DNA of 64,000 bases, taken from Acidiluteibacter ferrifornacis. Lineage in GTDB: Bacteria; Bacteroidota; Bacteroidia; Flavobacteriales_E; Vicingaceae. The position numbers and the translations under genes are program-made. The notes below the pieces were generated by a model, which saw nothing but the letters and a program-made list of their open reading frames with translations, ran no database searches and was not told where the DNA came from. The number at the start of each line of letters is the position of its first letter. The stretch's first letter is position 1. Where the stretch lies: positions 124,334-188,333 of the forward strand of contig NZ_WWNE01000005.1 in the NCBI RefSeq assembly GCF_009909615.1. Direction: 5' to 3'. Shown piece by piece: positions 9,029 through 19,325 of this stretch.

Positions 9029-10366
9029 TTAGTTATTGATTAATGTTTTTAATTCTCCTTTAGATTTTAATAATTGTATCTCGGCTAGTTTATAATCTAA
9101 AACTGCTGATGTATAATTGTTTTGAGCCTCTATAGATGCATTCTCAGCATCCAAAAGATCCGTTAACGAGGCAAGACCTTGTAAATAATTATTGTTGATG
9201 TTTCTCTGAATTTCTTCCGCTAATTCCATGTTTTCTTTCTGGCTTTGTAGCGTAATGATGCTATTACTTATTTGAGTTCTGGCATTTTCATAATCCAAAT
9301 CCAACGCCAATTGGGTGTCCTTTAAATCTTCTTGTAAAATTTGGAGTTGAACATTGGCTTGACCTACTTTTGATCGAGTACCGAACCCAGTGAATAGAGG
9401 GATTCTGAGGCTTAAACCGATGGATGAGAAATCCGACCAATAAACGCCCTCAGAAGGAGTTGCAAACCATGGCAATTGATCGCCTTGGCCCAAATAATTG
9501 TAATTAGCAGAAAGCGAAAGAGTAGGTGCGTAGCCTGCAATCATAGCTTTCTTTTGAAGGGTCAACAGCTCCTCTTGCTTCTTCAATAATTGGAATTCAC
9601 TGCGGTTGTTGGGGTTCAATGAATCTTGGTTATTGAAGGGCGTTACTGCAAATTCTTCTTCGGGAATGGTAATGGAAGCAGAAATCGGCATACCCATGTA
9701 AAACTTCAATGCATTTTCCTGTAGTTGCACCGCATTCAGCAGTTGTTGCTTTTGGGTTTTAATGTTTGAAAGGTTTACATTCATACGGTCTAAATCTATT
9801 TGTTTGGCTAGGCCGTTTTCTAGTTGTCCTTTAACGATATCACGAACCTTAGTAGTAGTTTCTAAATTGGTTTCAACCAATGCAATTTGCTGACGCAATA
9901 CATACACCTGATAGTAGTTATTCGAGACATTTTCTATCACTTGTTCTTCCGTTAACTGTTCGTTGATTTGATAGAATTCGCGAGTCGTCTTTGCCGCTTT
10001 CAGACCGGTAAAAACTGCTTGGTCAAACAAAGTTTGATTGAAACTTATTCCTGCAATTGAATTCCAATCTTGCCCTAAAGCTGCTTGAATAGTACCAGGA
10101 GCACCAAAAGTACTTCCATCAATTACTGTCGTTTGCAGAATTGGATTGTAAGTCACACCACCATTAATGGAGATTTGAGGTAATGCTCTAGAACGGGCTT
10201 CCTGAATTTGATATTCACTATTTGCAATTTCGTACTTCGCTCTTTTTGCATCCGATTTGTTTTGAAGTGCATAGGTGATGGCATCTTTCAACGTGAGCGA
10301 TTTGTTCTCCTGTGCATTGGACTCAATTGCCAGAAGCAGCAGAACCGCTATGATTATTTTGTTCAT
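9029..10366 (-). CDS. TolC family outer membrane efflux channel
   Basis: Outer-membrane exit duct of the tripartite pump. 445 residues with a signal peptide ending at about residue 18 (AIESNAQ) and two repeats of long heptad-rich helices, each of the OEP type. Recognisable segments include an N-terminal LTLKDAITYALQNK and a C-terminal LADAENASIEAQNNYTSA-like helix. It lies 7 bp downstream of the tetR gene and immediately upstream of the adaptor, in the order tetR-tolC-adaptor-permease that is usual in Bacteroidota. Confidence 0.94.
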   Translation of the reverse strand: MNKIIIAVLLLLAIESNAQENKSLTLKDAITYALQNKSDAKRAKYEIANSEYQIQEARSRALPQISINGGVTYNPILQTTVIDGSTFGAPGTIQAALGQDWNSIAGISFNQTLFDQAVFTGLKAAKTTREFYQINEQLTEEQVIENVSNNYYQVYVLRQQIALVETNLETTTKVRDIVKGQLENGLAKQIDLDRMNVNLSNIKTQKQQLLNAVQLQENALKFYMGMPISASITIPEEEFAVTPFNNQDSLNPNNRSEFQLLKKQEELLTLQKKAMIAGYAPTLSLSANYNYLGQGDQLPWFATPSEGVYWSDFSSIGLSLRIPLFTGFGTRSKVGQANVQLQILQEDLKDTQLALDLDYENARTQISNSIITLQSQKENMELAEEIQRNINNNYLQGLASLTDLLDAENASIEAQNNYTSAVLDYKLAEIQLLKSKGELKTLINN

Positions 10367-10373
10367 GGTTGTT

Positions 10374-10979
10374 TTATTTGTTTTTAATTATTGATTCTAA
10401 AATTTGGATTCCTTTGGTGGTGCAAATTGCTCTTAAATGATATTCTAAATGAGCACTTTGTAAGTTAGTTTTGTTAGACTTTAATGTGTTAAAAAGTTGT
10501 AAATCATAGATGCCATTAATCCCGATTAGATAGAACCAACTCATTTCGTGAATATTGATTTCTTTGCGATAAAGTCCTTGGTCTATCCCCCTCTTTAAAT
10601 TTTTGATTAAACATTCGTTGATCTGAGTTAGTTGGTTTGTAGTTAGAGCTTTATATATTTGGGGGTAAAACTTCTGTAATTGATAAAACGGAGAGGTATT
10701 TTCATTTTTTAGAACATCTCCTAAAAAGTCATTCATTTTAAAAAGCTTTTCGATAGGATTTAAATTGGAGTTGGCGATATCATTCATTTTATTGGATACT
10801 TGAGTAAATATCGAGTTGATGACTGCTTCAACTAGCTCACGTTTATTACTAAAATATTGGTAAATAGTCTTTTTTGAAATCCCCATTTCCGAAGCTACAT
10901 CATCCATCGTCACACTCTTAAAGCCAAGCCTGAGGTACATTTCTGATGATCGATTTATAATATTTGTTTCCATATTCAT
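10374..10979 (-). CDS. TetR/AcrR family regulator of the efflux operon
   Basis: 201-residue one-component repressor. The N-terminal HTH is clear: FKSVTMDDVASEMGISKKTIYQYFSNK is the TetR signature region (about 19-45). The C-terminal ligand domain is divergent, as usual. It is the first gene of the pump operon, so autoregulation and pump induction by a ligand are likely. A 28-bp inverted repeat (GTAAAC-N16-GTTTAC) lies 19 bp upstream of its ATG and is shared with the other tetR gene at 11046-11612. Confidence 0.93.
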   Translation of the reverse strand: MNMETNIINRSSEMYLRLGFKSVTMDDVASEMGISKKTIYQYFSNKRELVEAVINSIFTQVSNKMNDIANSNLNPIEKLFKMNDFLGDVLKNENTSPFYQLQKFYPQIYKALTTNQLTQINECLIKNLKRGIDQGLYRKEINIHEMSWFYLIGINGIYDLQLFNTLKSNKTNLQSAHLEYHLRAICTTKGIQILESIIKNK

Positions 10980-10997
10980 TTTATTATCTTTTGCTAG

Positions 10998-11025
10998 GTA
11001 AACCGATTTAGTTTTATTGGTTTAC
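10998..11025. promoter_or_regulatory. Predicted TetR operator 1 (GTAAAC-N16-GTTTAC)
   Basis: Seven-base perfect arms (GTAAACC at 10998-11004, GGTTTAC at 11019-11025) just upstream of the efflux operon's tetR. The half-sites are about 21-22 bp apart, two helical turns, on the same DNA face. The right arm and flank (ATTGGTTTACTTTTG) are identical to those of the second site at 11625-11652. Confidence 0.65.
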
Positions 11026-11045
11026 TTTTGGGTAAAAAAAAGAGC

Positions 11046-11612
11046 CTATTTTAAAATACACGTAAAAAAGGTGCTCAATACTCTTCCCATTTCAGTTTTA
11101 AAATCAGTTTTATTATTGCAAGTAATCATCTGATATTCGATTAGCGATTTCACTATGATTACTAAAGCACCTACATCTAAATCTTCCCGTATGCAACCTT
11201 CATCTTTTCCTTTTTGAAAAAATAAAGTGATGAATTGTCCTTGATCGGCGATGAATTTTTCTTCTCGCTCTTTAATTTTTGGATATTCTATTCGAATGGC
11301 TTTAATATTCGATAAAATGAAGTCATCAAAGCCATCCGTTATCTGCTGACTCAAATTGTTCAACAATTCCGGAAAAGATTTATCGCTCTGAAGATACTTT
11401 TTTAGACGGGTAATTTCATTCTTCATGTTGTTCAAGAGGATCTTAAACAGTAAGTCTTCTTTGGAACCAATGATTTTATACAAAGTGCGTTTAGACATAT
11501 TCGATTCACGAGCCAAGTCGTTCATGTTCCATCCTTTTACTCCATATTTAATGAGCATTTCTCTGGCTTTCTCAACGACTAATTCTTCTGTATGGATATC
11601 TCCTACTTTCAT
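11046..11612 (-). CDS. Second TetR/AcrR family regulator
   Basis: 188-residue TetR protein with the HTH at about 22-48 (VKGWNMNDLAREsnMSKRTLYKIIGSK-type signature). It is encoded upstream of the efflux tetR on the same strand with a 66-bp gap containing operator 1, so it could read through into the efflux operon or be separately transcribed. It differs from its neighbour over the ligand domain, so this is not a recent duplicate. A site with the same design as operator 1 lies 12 bp before its ATG. Likely co-regulates the pump, by inference from the shared operator. Confidence 0.92.
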   Translation of the reverse strand: MKVGDIHTEELVVEKAREMLIKYGVKGWNMNDLARESNMSKRTLYKIIGSKEDLLFKILLNNMKNEITRLKKYLQSDKSFPELLNNLSQQITDGFDDFILSNIKAIRIEYPKIKEREEKFIADQGQFITLFFQKGKDEGCIREDLDVGALVIIVKSLIEYQMITCNNKTDFKTEMGRVLSTFFTCILK

Positions 11613-11623
11613 ATAAATTTTAA

Positions 11624-11653
11624 AGTAAACTAAAAAAACTAAATTGGTTTACT
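11624..11653. promoter_or_regulatory. Predicted TetR operator 2 (AGTAAAC / GTTTACT)
   Basis: Inverted repeat AGTAAAC (11624-11630) and GTTTACT (11647-11653) with the GTAAAC cores separated by 16 nt, exactly as in operator 1. It sits directly upstream of the second tetR gene. Confidence 0.65.
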
Positions 11654-11720
11654 TTTGCAATATTAGGAATAAAATAGTTGCTAGAACAAGATGCAATTGT
11701 TTTTTATGTTTTTTAACAGT

Positions 11721-12161
11721 CTAACTTTTCAACTCCATGTGTAAAATGGGGTAGGGCTTTCCTGTGGCGTCGAGTTCTGAGCGACTAACTACTTGAAAGC
11801 CGCAGTGCAGGTAGAAACCAACTGCTTGTTTATTCTGTTCATTCACATCCACTTTTTGAACCTTCAAATGATTAATGGAATATTGCAAAAGTTGCTTTCC
11901 AACTCCTTGGCCTATAAAATCCGGATGAATGAACAACATTTCAAGGTTGTGGTCTGCAACACCCATAAATCCTACGATGCGATTTTCAATTCGAATGCAC
12001 CTCAATTTCACTGCTTCTAAGTAGGTGTTTAAGATGAGTGGTTTAAAGTAAAGAATGTCTTCTTCTTTAAGGAAATGATGAGTGGCTCTAACCGAAGCTT
12101 CCCAAACTGCTACGAGTTCTAAATAATCTGAAGGTTTGGGTGATTCTATGGAGTGGTTCAT
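11721..12161 (-). CDS. GNAT family N-acetyltransferase (YjaB-like)
   Basis: 146-residue acetyl-CoA-dependent acetyltransferase. The acetyl-CoA binding segment is visible as FIHPDFIGQGVGKQLLQY (about 76-93; the Q/RxxGxG/A loop is QGVGKQ), followed by VDVNEQNKQAVGFYLHCGF, typical of motif B. Resembles YjaB-type GNATs with an early WxxSVxxTHxFL segment (about 19-30). The acceptor substrate is not predictable. The start codon is one base after the stop of the mepB-like gene, so the two are co-transcribed. Confidence 0.88.
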   Translation of the reverse strand: MNHSIESPKPSDYLELVAVWEASVRATHHFLKEEDILYFKPLILNTYLEAVKLRCIRIENRIVGFMGVADHNLEMLFIHPDFIGQGVGKQLLQYSINHLKVQKVDVNEQNKQAVGFYLHCGFQVVSRSELDATGKPYPILHMELKS

Positions 12162-12162
12162 T

Positions 12163-12672
12163 TTAGATGCGATAACGTTCTTTTACTGTTTTTAAATCCA
12201 ACTTCGGGTCAATAACTATAAAATAATTCAGTTGCCATTTTTGAGTTTTTATGGCTTGTTTACTGCTCACTTTGTCCCAAGAAGGGTAGACTCGAAATCC
12301 TCGTTTGCCTTCCTTTTCTGAAGTTGATATAATGCCTTTTTCAATCAGTAACGCCTTAGGAAATACAAATTGCCCCATTTCAATGGAGGCAATTACATTG
12401 ATAACATAAAAATCAAAAGCATCATTTTCGTCAAATGGTGTGGTAATACCTTCAGCATCTCGTTTCCAAAAAGTCACAAACTGACCTGCCTTTTTAGGGG
12501 TTACTTTAGCAGTTCTGCAAATAATAGAATAGTCGTTAAGTTGAAAATTGCAAGCCTGATACTCTTGGCCTTCTTGCTTAATTTCTAAATTGGTAATCTT
12601 TAGAAAAGAGGGGGAGTAGACCTTTTCTTGAATCGTGGTAAGTAGTGTTGGAGTGGTGGGGTTAATTTTCAA
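12163..12672 (-). CDS. MepB family protein
   Basis: 169-residue protein matching the MepB family in length and in features such as YQACNFQLN (about 37-45), a TPKKAGQFVTFWKRD segment (about 57-71), and YSWDKVSSKQAIKTQKWQ-like C-terminal residues. MepB was named from the staphylococcal mepRAB locus but its biochemical role is not established. No signal peptide, so cytoplasmic. Paired with the GNAT gene downstream. Family assignment is from memory of these motifs. Confidence 0.8.
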   Translation of the reverse strand: MKINPTTPTLLTTIQEKVYSPSFLKITNLEIKQEGQEYQACNFQLNDYSIICRTAKVTPKKAGQFVTFWKRDAEGITTPFDENDAFDFYVINVIASIEMGQFVFPKALLIEKGIISTSEKEGKRGFRVYPSWDKVSSKQAIKTQKWQLNYFIVIDPKLDLKTVKERYRI

Positions 12673-12885
12673 TTGTTGCCTGAGTTCTATTTTTGAAATG
12701 GATAATTAATTGCTTTGGAACGCTATTGAGCCATAATCTTAGAGTAATCTTTTTTAACAGTAACTTGTGCAAGTAATCTTTTTAGAAAGATCGTTAAACG
12801 AAGTTCAAATATATCCTTTTTATACAGCAATGACAATCGATAGACGACTGATGAGCAACCCTCAAATGTTGTTTTTTAATAAAAA

Positions 12886-12915
12886 GCGCAGTTCAGACCT
12901 ATCGCTGAACTGCGC
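12886..12915 (-). terminator. katG terminator
   Basis: Perfect 11-bp stem (GCGCAGTTCAG / CTGAACTGCGC) with an 8-nt loop and a U-run on the minus strand, 25 bp after the katG stop. Confidence 0.88.
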
Positions 12916-12940
12916 AAATGCAATTGATAATAAATCCACT

Positions 12941-15229
<2,289 letters not shown>

Positions 15230-15275
15230 TTAACGTTGCAAATATGCATCATTAATATTGTTTATAAAAACTATA

Positions 15276-15309
15276 TTGTCAACTTAATTATTGATGTTGT
15301 CAATAATTA
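15276..15309. promoter_or_regulatory. Predicted OxyR-binding region between katG and oxyR
   Basis: Contains a perfect 10-bp inverted repeat (TAATTATTGA at 15285-15294, TCAATAATTA at 15300-15309, 5-nt spacer) and a direct repeat TTGTCAA at 15276-15282 and 15297-15303, spaced 21 bp. Multiple half-sites at helical-turn spacing fit binding of a tetrameric LysR-type regulator to the shared promoter region. Confidence 0.6.
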
Positions 15310-15310
15310 C

Positions 15311-15318
15311 TACTTTCG
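15311..15318 (+). promoter_or_regulatory. oxyR -7-like box (TACTTTCG)
   Basis: One mismatch to TAnnTTTG, ending 6 nt before the oxyR ATG, with the predicted regulator site directly upstream. Suggests an oxyR transcript with almost no leader. Confidence 0.4.
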
Positions 15319-15324
15319 CTGGCT

Positions 15325-16263
15325 ATGAATATTCAGCAATTTCAGTATGTATTAGCAGTGGTTGATTTGAAGAATTTCGAAGCAGCAGCAGAGCGATGTT
15401 TTATTACTCAATCTACTTTGAGTACTATGATAGGTCGATTTGAGGCTGAAATAGGGGTGAAAATTTTTAATCGCAAAACAAAGCCAGTTTCTGTAACCTC
15501 AGAAGGAGAGGTAATTATAGAACGACTTAGAATTGTATTAAACGAAATAGATTCTTTAAAGAATGTTGTACAAGAATTGAAAGGGGAGATGATAGGAGAG
15601 TTAAAAATTGGAATTATTCCTACTATTGCTCCCTACTTACTGCCCTTATTTTTGACCCAATTTTCAAATCGATTTCCTAAAATTCAAATCGTGGTTAAAG
15701 AAATGACCACTTCACAAATTCAGCATGCATTAAAAATTAGAACATTAGATATTGGTATTTTGGCCATACCACTAGAAGATAATGATCTTGAAGAGCAAGA
15801 GTTATATACGGAGCCTTTTTTGGTTTATGACTGTACAACAGAAAAAAAAATTGCGAAAATAAGTATCGACAATCTCGATTATTCGAAACTATGGCTTTTG
15901 GAAGAAGGTCATTGCATGCGAGCGCAAGTTCATCAAATCTGTGAATTATCTAGTCAGAACCCAAAGAATGAAGTTAATTTTAAGTTTGAGTCTGGTTCTA
16001 TGGGAAGTTTATTGCGTTTCACCAAAGCGAGCAGTGGAATAACCATCTTACCCTATCTGTCCACACTGGATTTTTCCGAAGAAGAGAAAATGAAATTAGT
16101 CGAATTTGAACGTCCTGTACCATTGCGATCTGTAGGGTTGTTAACCCATAAGTACTTTGTAAAAAAGCAATTGGCTAGAGGTTTGAAAGAGATTATTTGC
16201 GAAGCCGTATTGGACTTGATACCACCAAATGTAAATGGGAAAGTTGTAAAACCAATTGAATAA
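15325..16263 (+). CDS. oxyR: Hydrogen-peroxide sensor OxyR (LysR family)
   Basis: 312-residue LysR-type regulator: N-terminal winged HTH (FEAAAERCFITQSTLST, about 18-34) and a substrate-binding-like domain. The redox-active cysteine pair is conserved: Cys197 in LLEEGHCMR and Cys206, the same nine-residue spacing as the E. coli Cys199/Cys208 pair. SGITILPYL further on is also OxyR-like. Oxidation should form an intramolecular disulfide and activate katG, which lies divergently 110 bp away. The gene converges with the response regulator gene 19 bp downstream. Confidence 0.94.
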   Translation: MNIQQFQYVLAVVDLKNFEAAAERCFITQSTLSTMIGRFEAEIGVKIFNRKTKPVSVTSEGEVIIERLRIVLNEIDSLKNVVQELKGEMIGELKIGIIPTIAPYLLPLFLTQFSNRFPKIQIVVKEMTTSQIQHALKIRTLDIGILAIPLEDNDLEEQELYTEPFLVYDCTTEKKIAKISIDNLDYSKLWLLEEGHCMRAQVHQICELSSQNPKNEVNFKFESGSMGSLLRFTKASSGITILPYLSTLDFSEEEKMKLVEFERPVPLRSVGLLTHKYFVKKQLARGLKEIICEAVLDLIPPNVNGKVVKPIE

Positions 16264-16281
16264 AGTTGCAATAAATGACGT

Positions 16282-16950
16282 CTACATGATTAAATCATTG
16301 GGGTCGTAAAGGTTGTTTTTAATGGCATAGATTACTAGTCCAGCACTATTTTTTGCTCCAGTTTTTTGCAATAAACTATTCCGATGTCCTTCTACTGTTC
16401 TTGTGGTAATGAACAACTTTTCGGCAGTCTCTTTCGAGGTTAACTGCTCGCAAATGGCAATTAAAATTTCTTTTTCTCTAGCTGAGAGAATTTCGTCGTC
16501 AAACTTAGGAGCAGGAACCTTATTCGAGATTTGAGTGCGCATTACTTCAATTTGTTCGTTGGTAAAGAAATGACCTCGTCTATCAACAATTCTGATGATT
16601 CGTGCGAGCTCATTCGGTTCAATTCCCTTAGGTAAAAAGGCATCAATATTATTTCGTAACATATAGCCAATCAGTGATTTTTTATAATAAGAACTGATTA
16701 ATATTACGCGCACATCAGGATATTTAAGTTTTAATGCTTCTGTTAATTCGGTTCCGGTGAGGTCATTCATTTTAAAATCTACTAGAAAGACATCAGGAAT
16801 TGTGTTAGATTGTTCCAATTCGTTAAGAAGTGCACTTCCTGAAGTACTGGTAACTAACACTTCAATGTCGTCTTGTCCATTAAAAAAATCTTCTAATAAG
16901 TTTAAGATAAGACTTTCATCGTCTATAATACCTAGTTTAATTTGTTTCAT
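16282..16950 (-). CDS. NarL/LuxR-type response regulator
   Basis: 222 residues: a receiver domain with the acidic pair Asp10/Asp11 and phosphoacceptor Asp58 (DVFLVDFK), and a C-terminal LuxR-type HTH (LSAREKEILIAICEQLTSKETAEKLFITTRTVEGHR region, about 150-190). It overlaps the upstream histidine kinase gene by 14 bp, so the two form a cognate pair. The target genes are unknown; the two upstream operon members are candidates for the sensing side of the circuit. Confidence 0.94.
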   Translation of the reverse strand: MKQIKLGIIDDESLILNLLEDFFNGQDDIEVLVTSTSGSALLNELEQSNTIPDVFLVDFKMNDLTGTELTEALKLKYPDVRVILISSYYKKSLIGYMLRNNIDAFLPKGIEPNELARIIRIVDRRGHFFTNEQIEVMRTQISNKVPAPKFDDEILSAREKEILIAICEQLTSKETAEKLFITTRTVEGHRNSLLQKTGAKNSAGLVIYAIKNNLYDPNDLIM

Positions 16951-17707
16951 GCTGGTTAATTGTTGGGATCAAAATTGTGTATTGTACGCCTTTGCCAGGA
17001 CTTGATTTTAGTTTAAAACGACCATTTAATAAATCGATGCGCATACCCATGTTTCGTTGACCTAGTCCTTCAGAAAGGTCTTCAGGAGCAAATCCCTTTC
17101 CGTCGTCTTTATATAACAACGCTATATAATTTTCGGAGGTCCTTATGGATAGATGAATGTGTTTAGCTTCAGCATGTTTGATCGTATTATTTAATATTTC
17201 TTGAACAATCCGTACTAAACTTAATTTAAAGGGTGTGTTAAAGTTAATTTCTGTTATCCCTGATTGGTAAAGAGTTGTTTGATGGGTTGAGATTTGATCG
17301 AGGTATCCGTGCAAGATTTCATTTAAATGACAGCTTTCAATAAGAGGGGGAGTAAGGTCATGTGAAATTTGTCTGGCCAATTTAGTACAACTGTCCAATA
17401 ATTTCCTTGCTTCTTCCCCTTTATTAGGTTGGCTGAGGAGCATCGAAAGCAAACTAAGTTCAAATAGCAATCCATCATGGATGTCGGCTGCAACTCTTGA
17501 GCGTTCTTTTTCTTGAGTTTCTATACTGTTGATTAATAGTGTCTTTTGATGTTCTAATTTTGCATTAGCCAATGTGTTGGCATCTTTTATTTTTCGTTTG
17601 ATGTATATTTGAGTAAAAAAAAGGAGTGCACCAATAATGAGGATTAGAAGAAAAAATCCCACCGCTAGCCATATTGCTATTGTACTACCTTCTTGCCAGT
17701 TTGCCAT
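16937..17707 (-). CDS. Sensor histidine kinase (HisKA_3 type)
   Basis: Kinase partner of the LuxR-type regulator. The start is placed at ATG 17707 (MANWQEGSTIAIWLAVG), because the earlier start at 17764 would add 19 residues and overlap the upstream gene by 88 bp. One N-terminal transmembrane helix (about 9-33), a short coiled segment, the HisKA_3 dimerisation helix with the phosphorylatable His in AADIHDG (about residue 76), and a HATPase domain (NNTIKHAEA, DDGKGF, GMR). There is no large periplasmic sensor domain, so signal input probably comes from the polytopic protein encoded just upstream. Confidence 0.92.
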   Translation of the reverse strand: MANWQEGSTIAIWLAVGFFLLILIIGALLFFTQIYIKRKIKDANTLANAKLEHQKTLLINSIETQEKERSRVAADIHDGLLFELSLLSMLLSQPNKGEEARKLLDSCTKLARQISHDLTPPLIESCHLNEILHGYLDQISTHQTTLYQSGITEINFNTPFKLSLVRIVQEILNNTIKHAEAKHIHLSIRTSENYIALLYKDDGKGFAPEDLSEGLGQRNMGMRIDLLNGRFKLKSSPGKGVQYTILIPTINQHETN

Positions 17708-18336
17708 ATAATTTGAGCTAGTTTTAGATAGAATATTGATAACGCAATCAAGCGAATTAGCCAAAAGAAAAAGACCAACTCCACATCCATATTGACCATA
17801 AAGTTGATGGTGAGTGCCATAAATAGTTGTATTCCTGAATACATAATAATGATGCTATTCAATAATCGTTGTTGCTTGTTAGACTCCATCCCATCGGCTA
17901 AAATTTTATAAATGAAGAACAGACCAAAAATTAAACTAAAAAGGTTGGCAATCAAACCATCGTAGAGTTGAAACATCAGCACATTTAGTGGAGCTAGTTT
18001 CGAAAAGAAGGTAATCAAAATAAGTATTCCTCCTGAAATAGCTATAAGCTGAAGTTTCCTCTCACCTTTAGTTGGAAAAAACTTGGTATATAGAATCGAT
18101 AAAAATAGATATTCAATTACTGTATAAATTGAAAGTAATAATAAATTACTCTCTAGATTGAACCACTCCAAAATATATCGAGAACAGAAATCTATAATAC
18201 AGAAAATCAATAGAAAAAATGAAATCGTCCATTCGAATAGTCCGAATGTTTTCCACCTAAAGAAAATGCCTAAAATTCCAATAAATAAAACAAAAGGAGA
18301 AATCCAAGAAAGTTTAATCATTAACTCCCGAAGCAT
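17677..18336 (-). CDS. Polytopic membrane protein, likely sensor partner
   Basis: 219 residues with about six or seven hydrophobic helices and almost no loops (for example ISPFVLFIGILGIFF near residue 12 and LFSLIFGLFFIYKILADG near 132). No known domain recognised. Its C-terminus overlaps the start of the histidine kinase gene, and the gene upstream ends 3 bp before its ATG, so it is a middle member of a four-gene operon. A role in passing a signal to the kinase, which lacks its own sensor domain, is inference only. Confidence 0.7.
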   Translation of the reverse strand: MLRELMIKLSWISPFVLFIGILGIFFRWKTFGLFEWTISFFLLIFCIIDFCSRYILEWFNLESNLLLLSIYTVIEYLFLSILYTKFFPTKGERKLQLIAISGGILILITFFSKLAPLNVLMFQLYDGLIANLFSLIFGLFFIYKILADGMESNKQQRLLNSIIIMYSGIQLFMALTINFMVNMDVELVFFFWLIRLIALSIFYLKLAQIIWQTGKKVVQ

Positions 18337-18339
18337 ATA

Positions 18340-19017
18340 CTAAACACCCAAAGCTATTTTTAGAAGGTTATAATTATCTATATTTCCAAATGGAGGGATA
18401 GGTCGGGCAACATCTTCGACATCTTCTTGAACATTAAAATCTTCGCTCCAAACTAGTAGTTCAACGGTATTATCTTCTTTGAGGCCAAATACAACAACAG
18501 CTGTTTGAGCATCTCCTTCTCCGAAGATTGAATTTAAATCGGACATAGGGATGTGGATGGCTTGAAAGATTCCCGAGGTTTCACTAGCCCCTTCTGCAAT
18601 TTTAGTTTCAATCCAGTTTTTACGGTTTAAATTCCATCTAAATGAACGTTCCAATCCAGCAAGAATACCAACATTCATATTGGGAACTCCATTTGCAGCA
18701 AATGTGGGAATGGTTTGCATAGAATCGAAACCATACCGATATGGAGCATAAAATATATTTTCTATAGTTACAGTATCTGGGTTACTATCATTGGTAGAAT
18801 CGATTAAAATAAAACCAATTTTAGAATAAGGCACTGCATCCACTCCAACGTAGGCATGAATATACTCAGGGTTTATGTTGATCCAAAAGTCATACATATC
18901 TCTGGTGATATGAAAGTAATGACCATCAGCTATGAGTGCGGTAACCGTATCAGCTGAGGTCCGGCATTGATTCCAATAGTTAATGGAGAATTTGTATGCA
19001 TCTAATGTGTGTTCCAT
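18340..19017 (-). CDS. Uncharacterised cytoplasmic protein, first in two-component operon
   Basis: 225 residues, no signal peptide or membrane segment, acidic overall. I do not recognise a family. It is rich in aromatic residues and hydrophobic strands alternating with turns, suggesting a beta-rich globular fold; no catalytic motif is evident. Cotranscribed with the polytopic membrane protein, kinase and response regulator downstream (3-bp gap). It could be a ligand-binding or adaptor component of the same pathway, which is speculative. Confidence 0.6.
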   Translation of the reverse strand: MEHTLDAYKFSINYWNQCRTSADTVTALIADGHYFHITRDMYDFWININPEYIHAYVGVDAVPYSKIGFILIDSTNDSNPDTVTIENIFYAPYRYGFDSMQTIPTFAANGVPNMNVGILAGLERSFRWNLNRKNWIETKIAEGASETSGIFQAIHIPMSDLNSIFGEGDAQTAVVVFGLKEDNTVELLVWSEDFNVQEDVEDVARPIPPFGNIDNYNLLKIALGV

Positions 19018-19325
19018 AGTGGTAAGATTAGTTTAGTAAATTAAAAATGATGATAAGAGTTTTGAGGTTAAATATAGTAAAGATGTTGACTTGACCAAAA
19101 TCACGTGTGATATTATTCAACGAAAGTTGCCTCTTACATGGTGGTAATACCTGTTTTAATAAATCACGTAAAAGTACCCTAGCTTTGGCCTTGTTTTTAC
19201 ACCAACTTTACACCGTAATTAAAATCAACCCTTTCGATTGAGTAGCTACAATTTGGTTTTGGTTAGTAAGGCGGATTCTGAAAAGCCTATTTTAAATAGA
19301 GTAAGAAAACATAAATTTTACTATC
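19018..19325. other. Divergent intergenic region without gene
   Basis: 308 bp between two divergent genes. It is AT-rich; no ORF of note, no strong hairpin, and no clear TAnnTTTG box at the expected distance were seen. Confidence 0.5.

Noticed and set aside
11021-11660. Plus-strand -7 boxes (TACTTTTG) within the two tetR operators
   Set aside because: They match TAnnTTTG on the plus strand, but no plus-strand gene follows; the shared sequence is better explained as the operator right arm.
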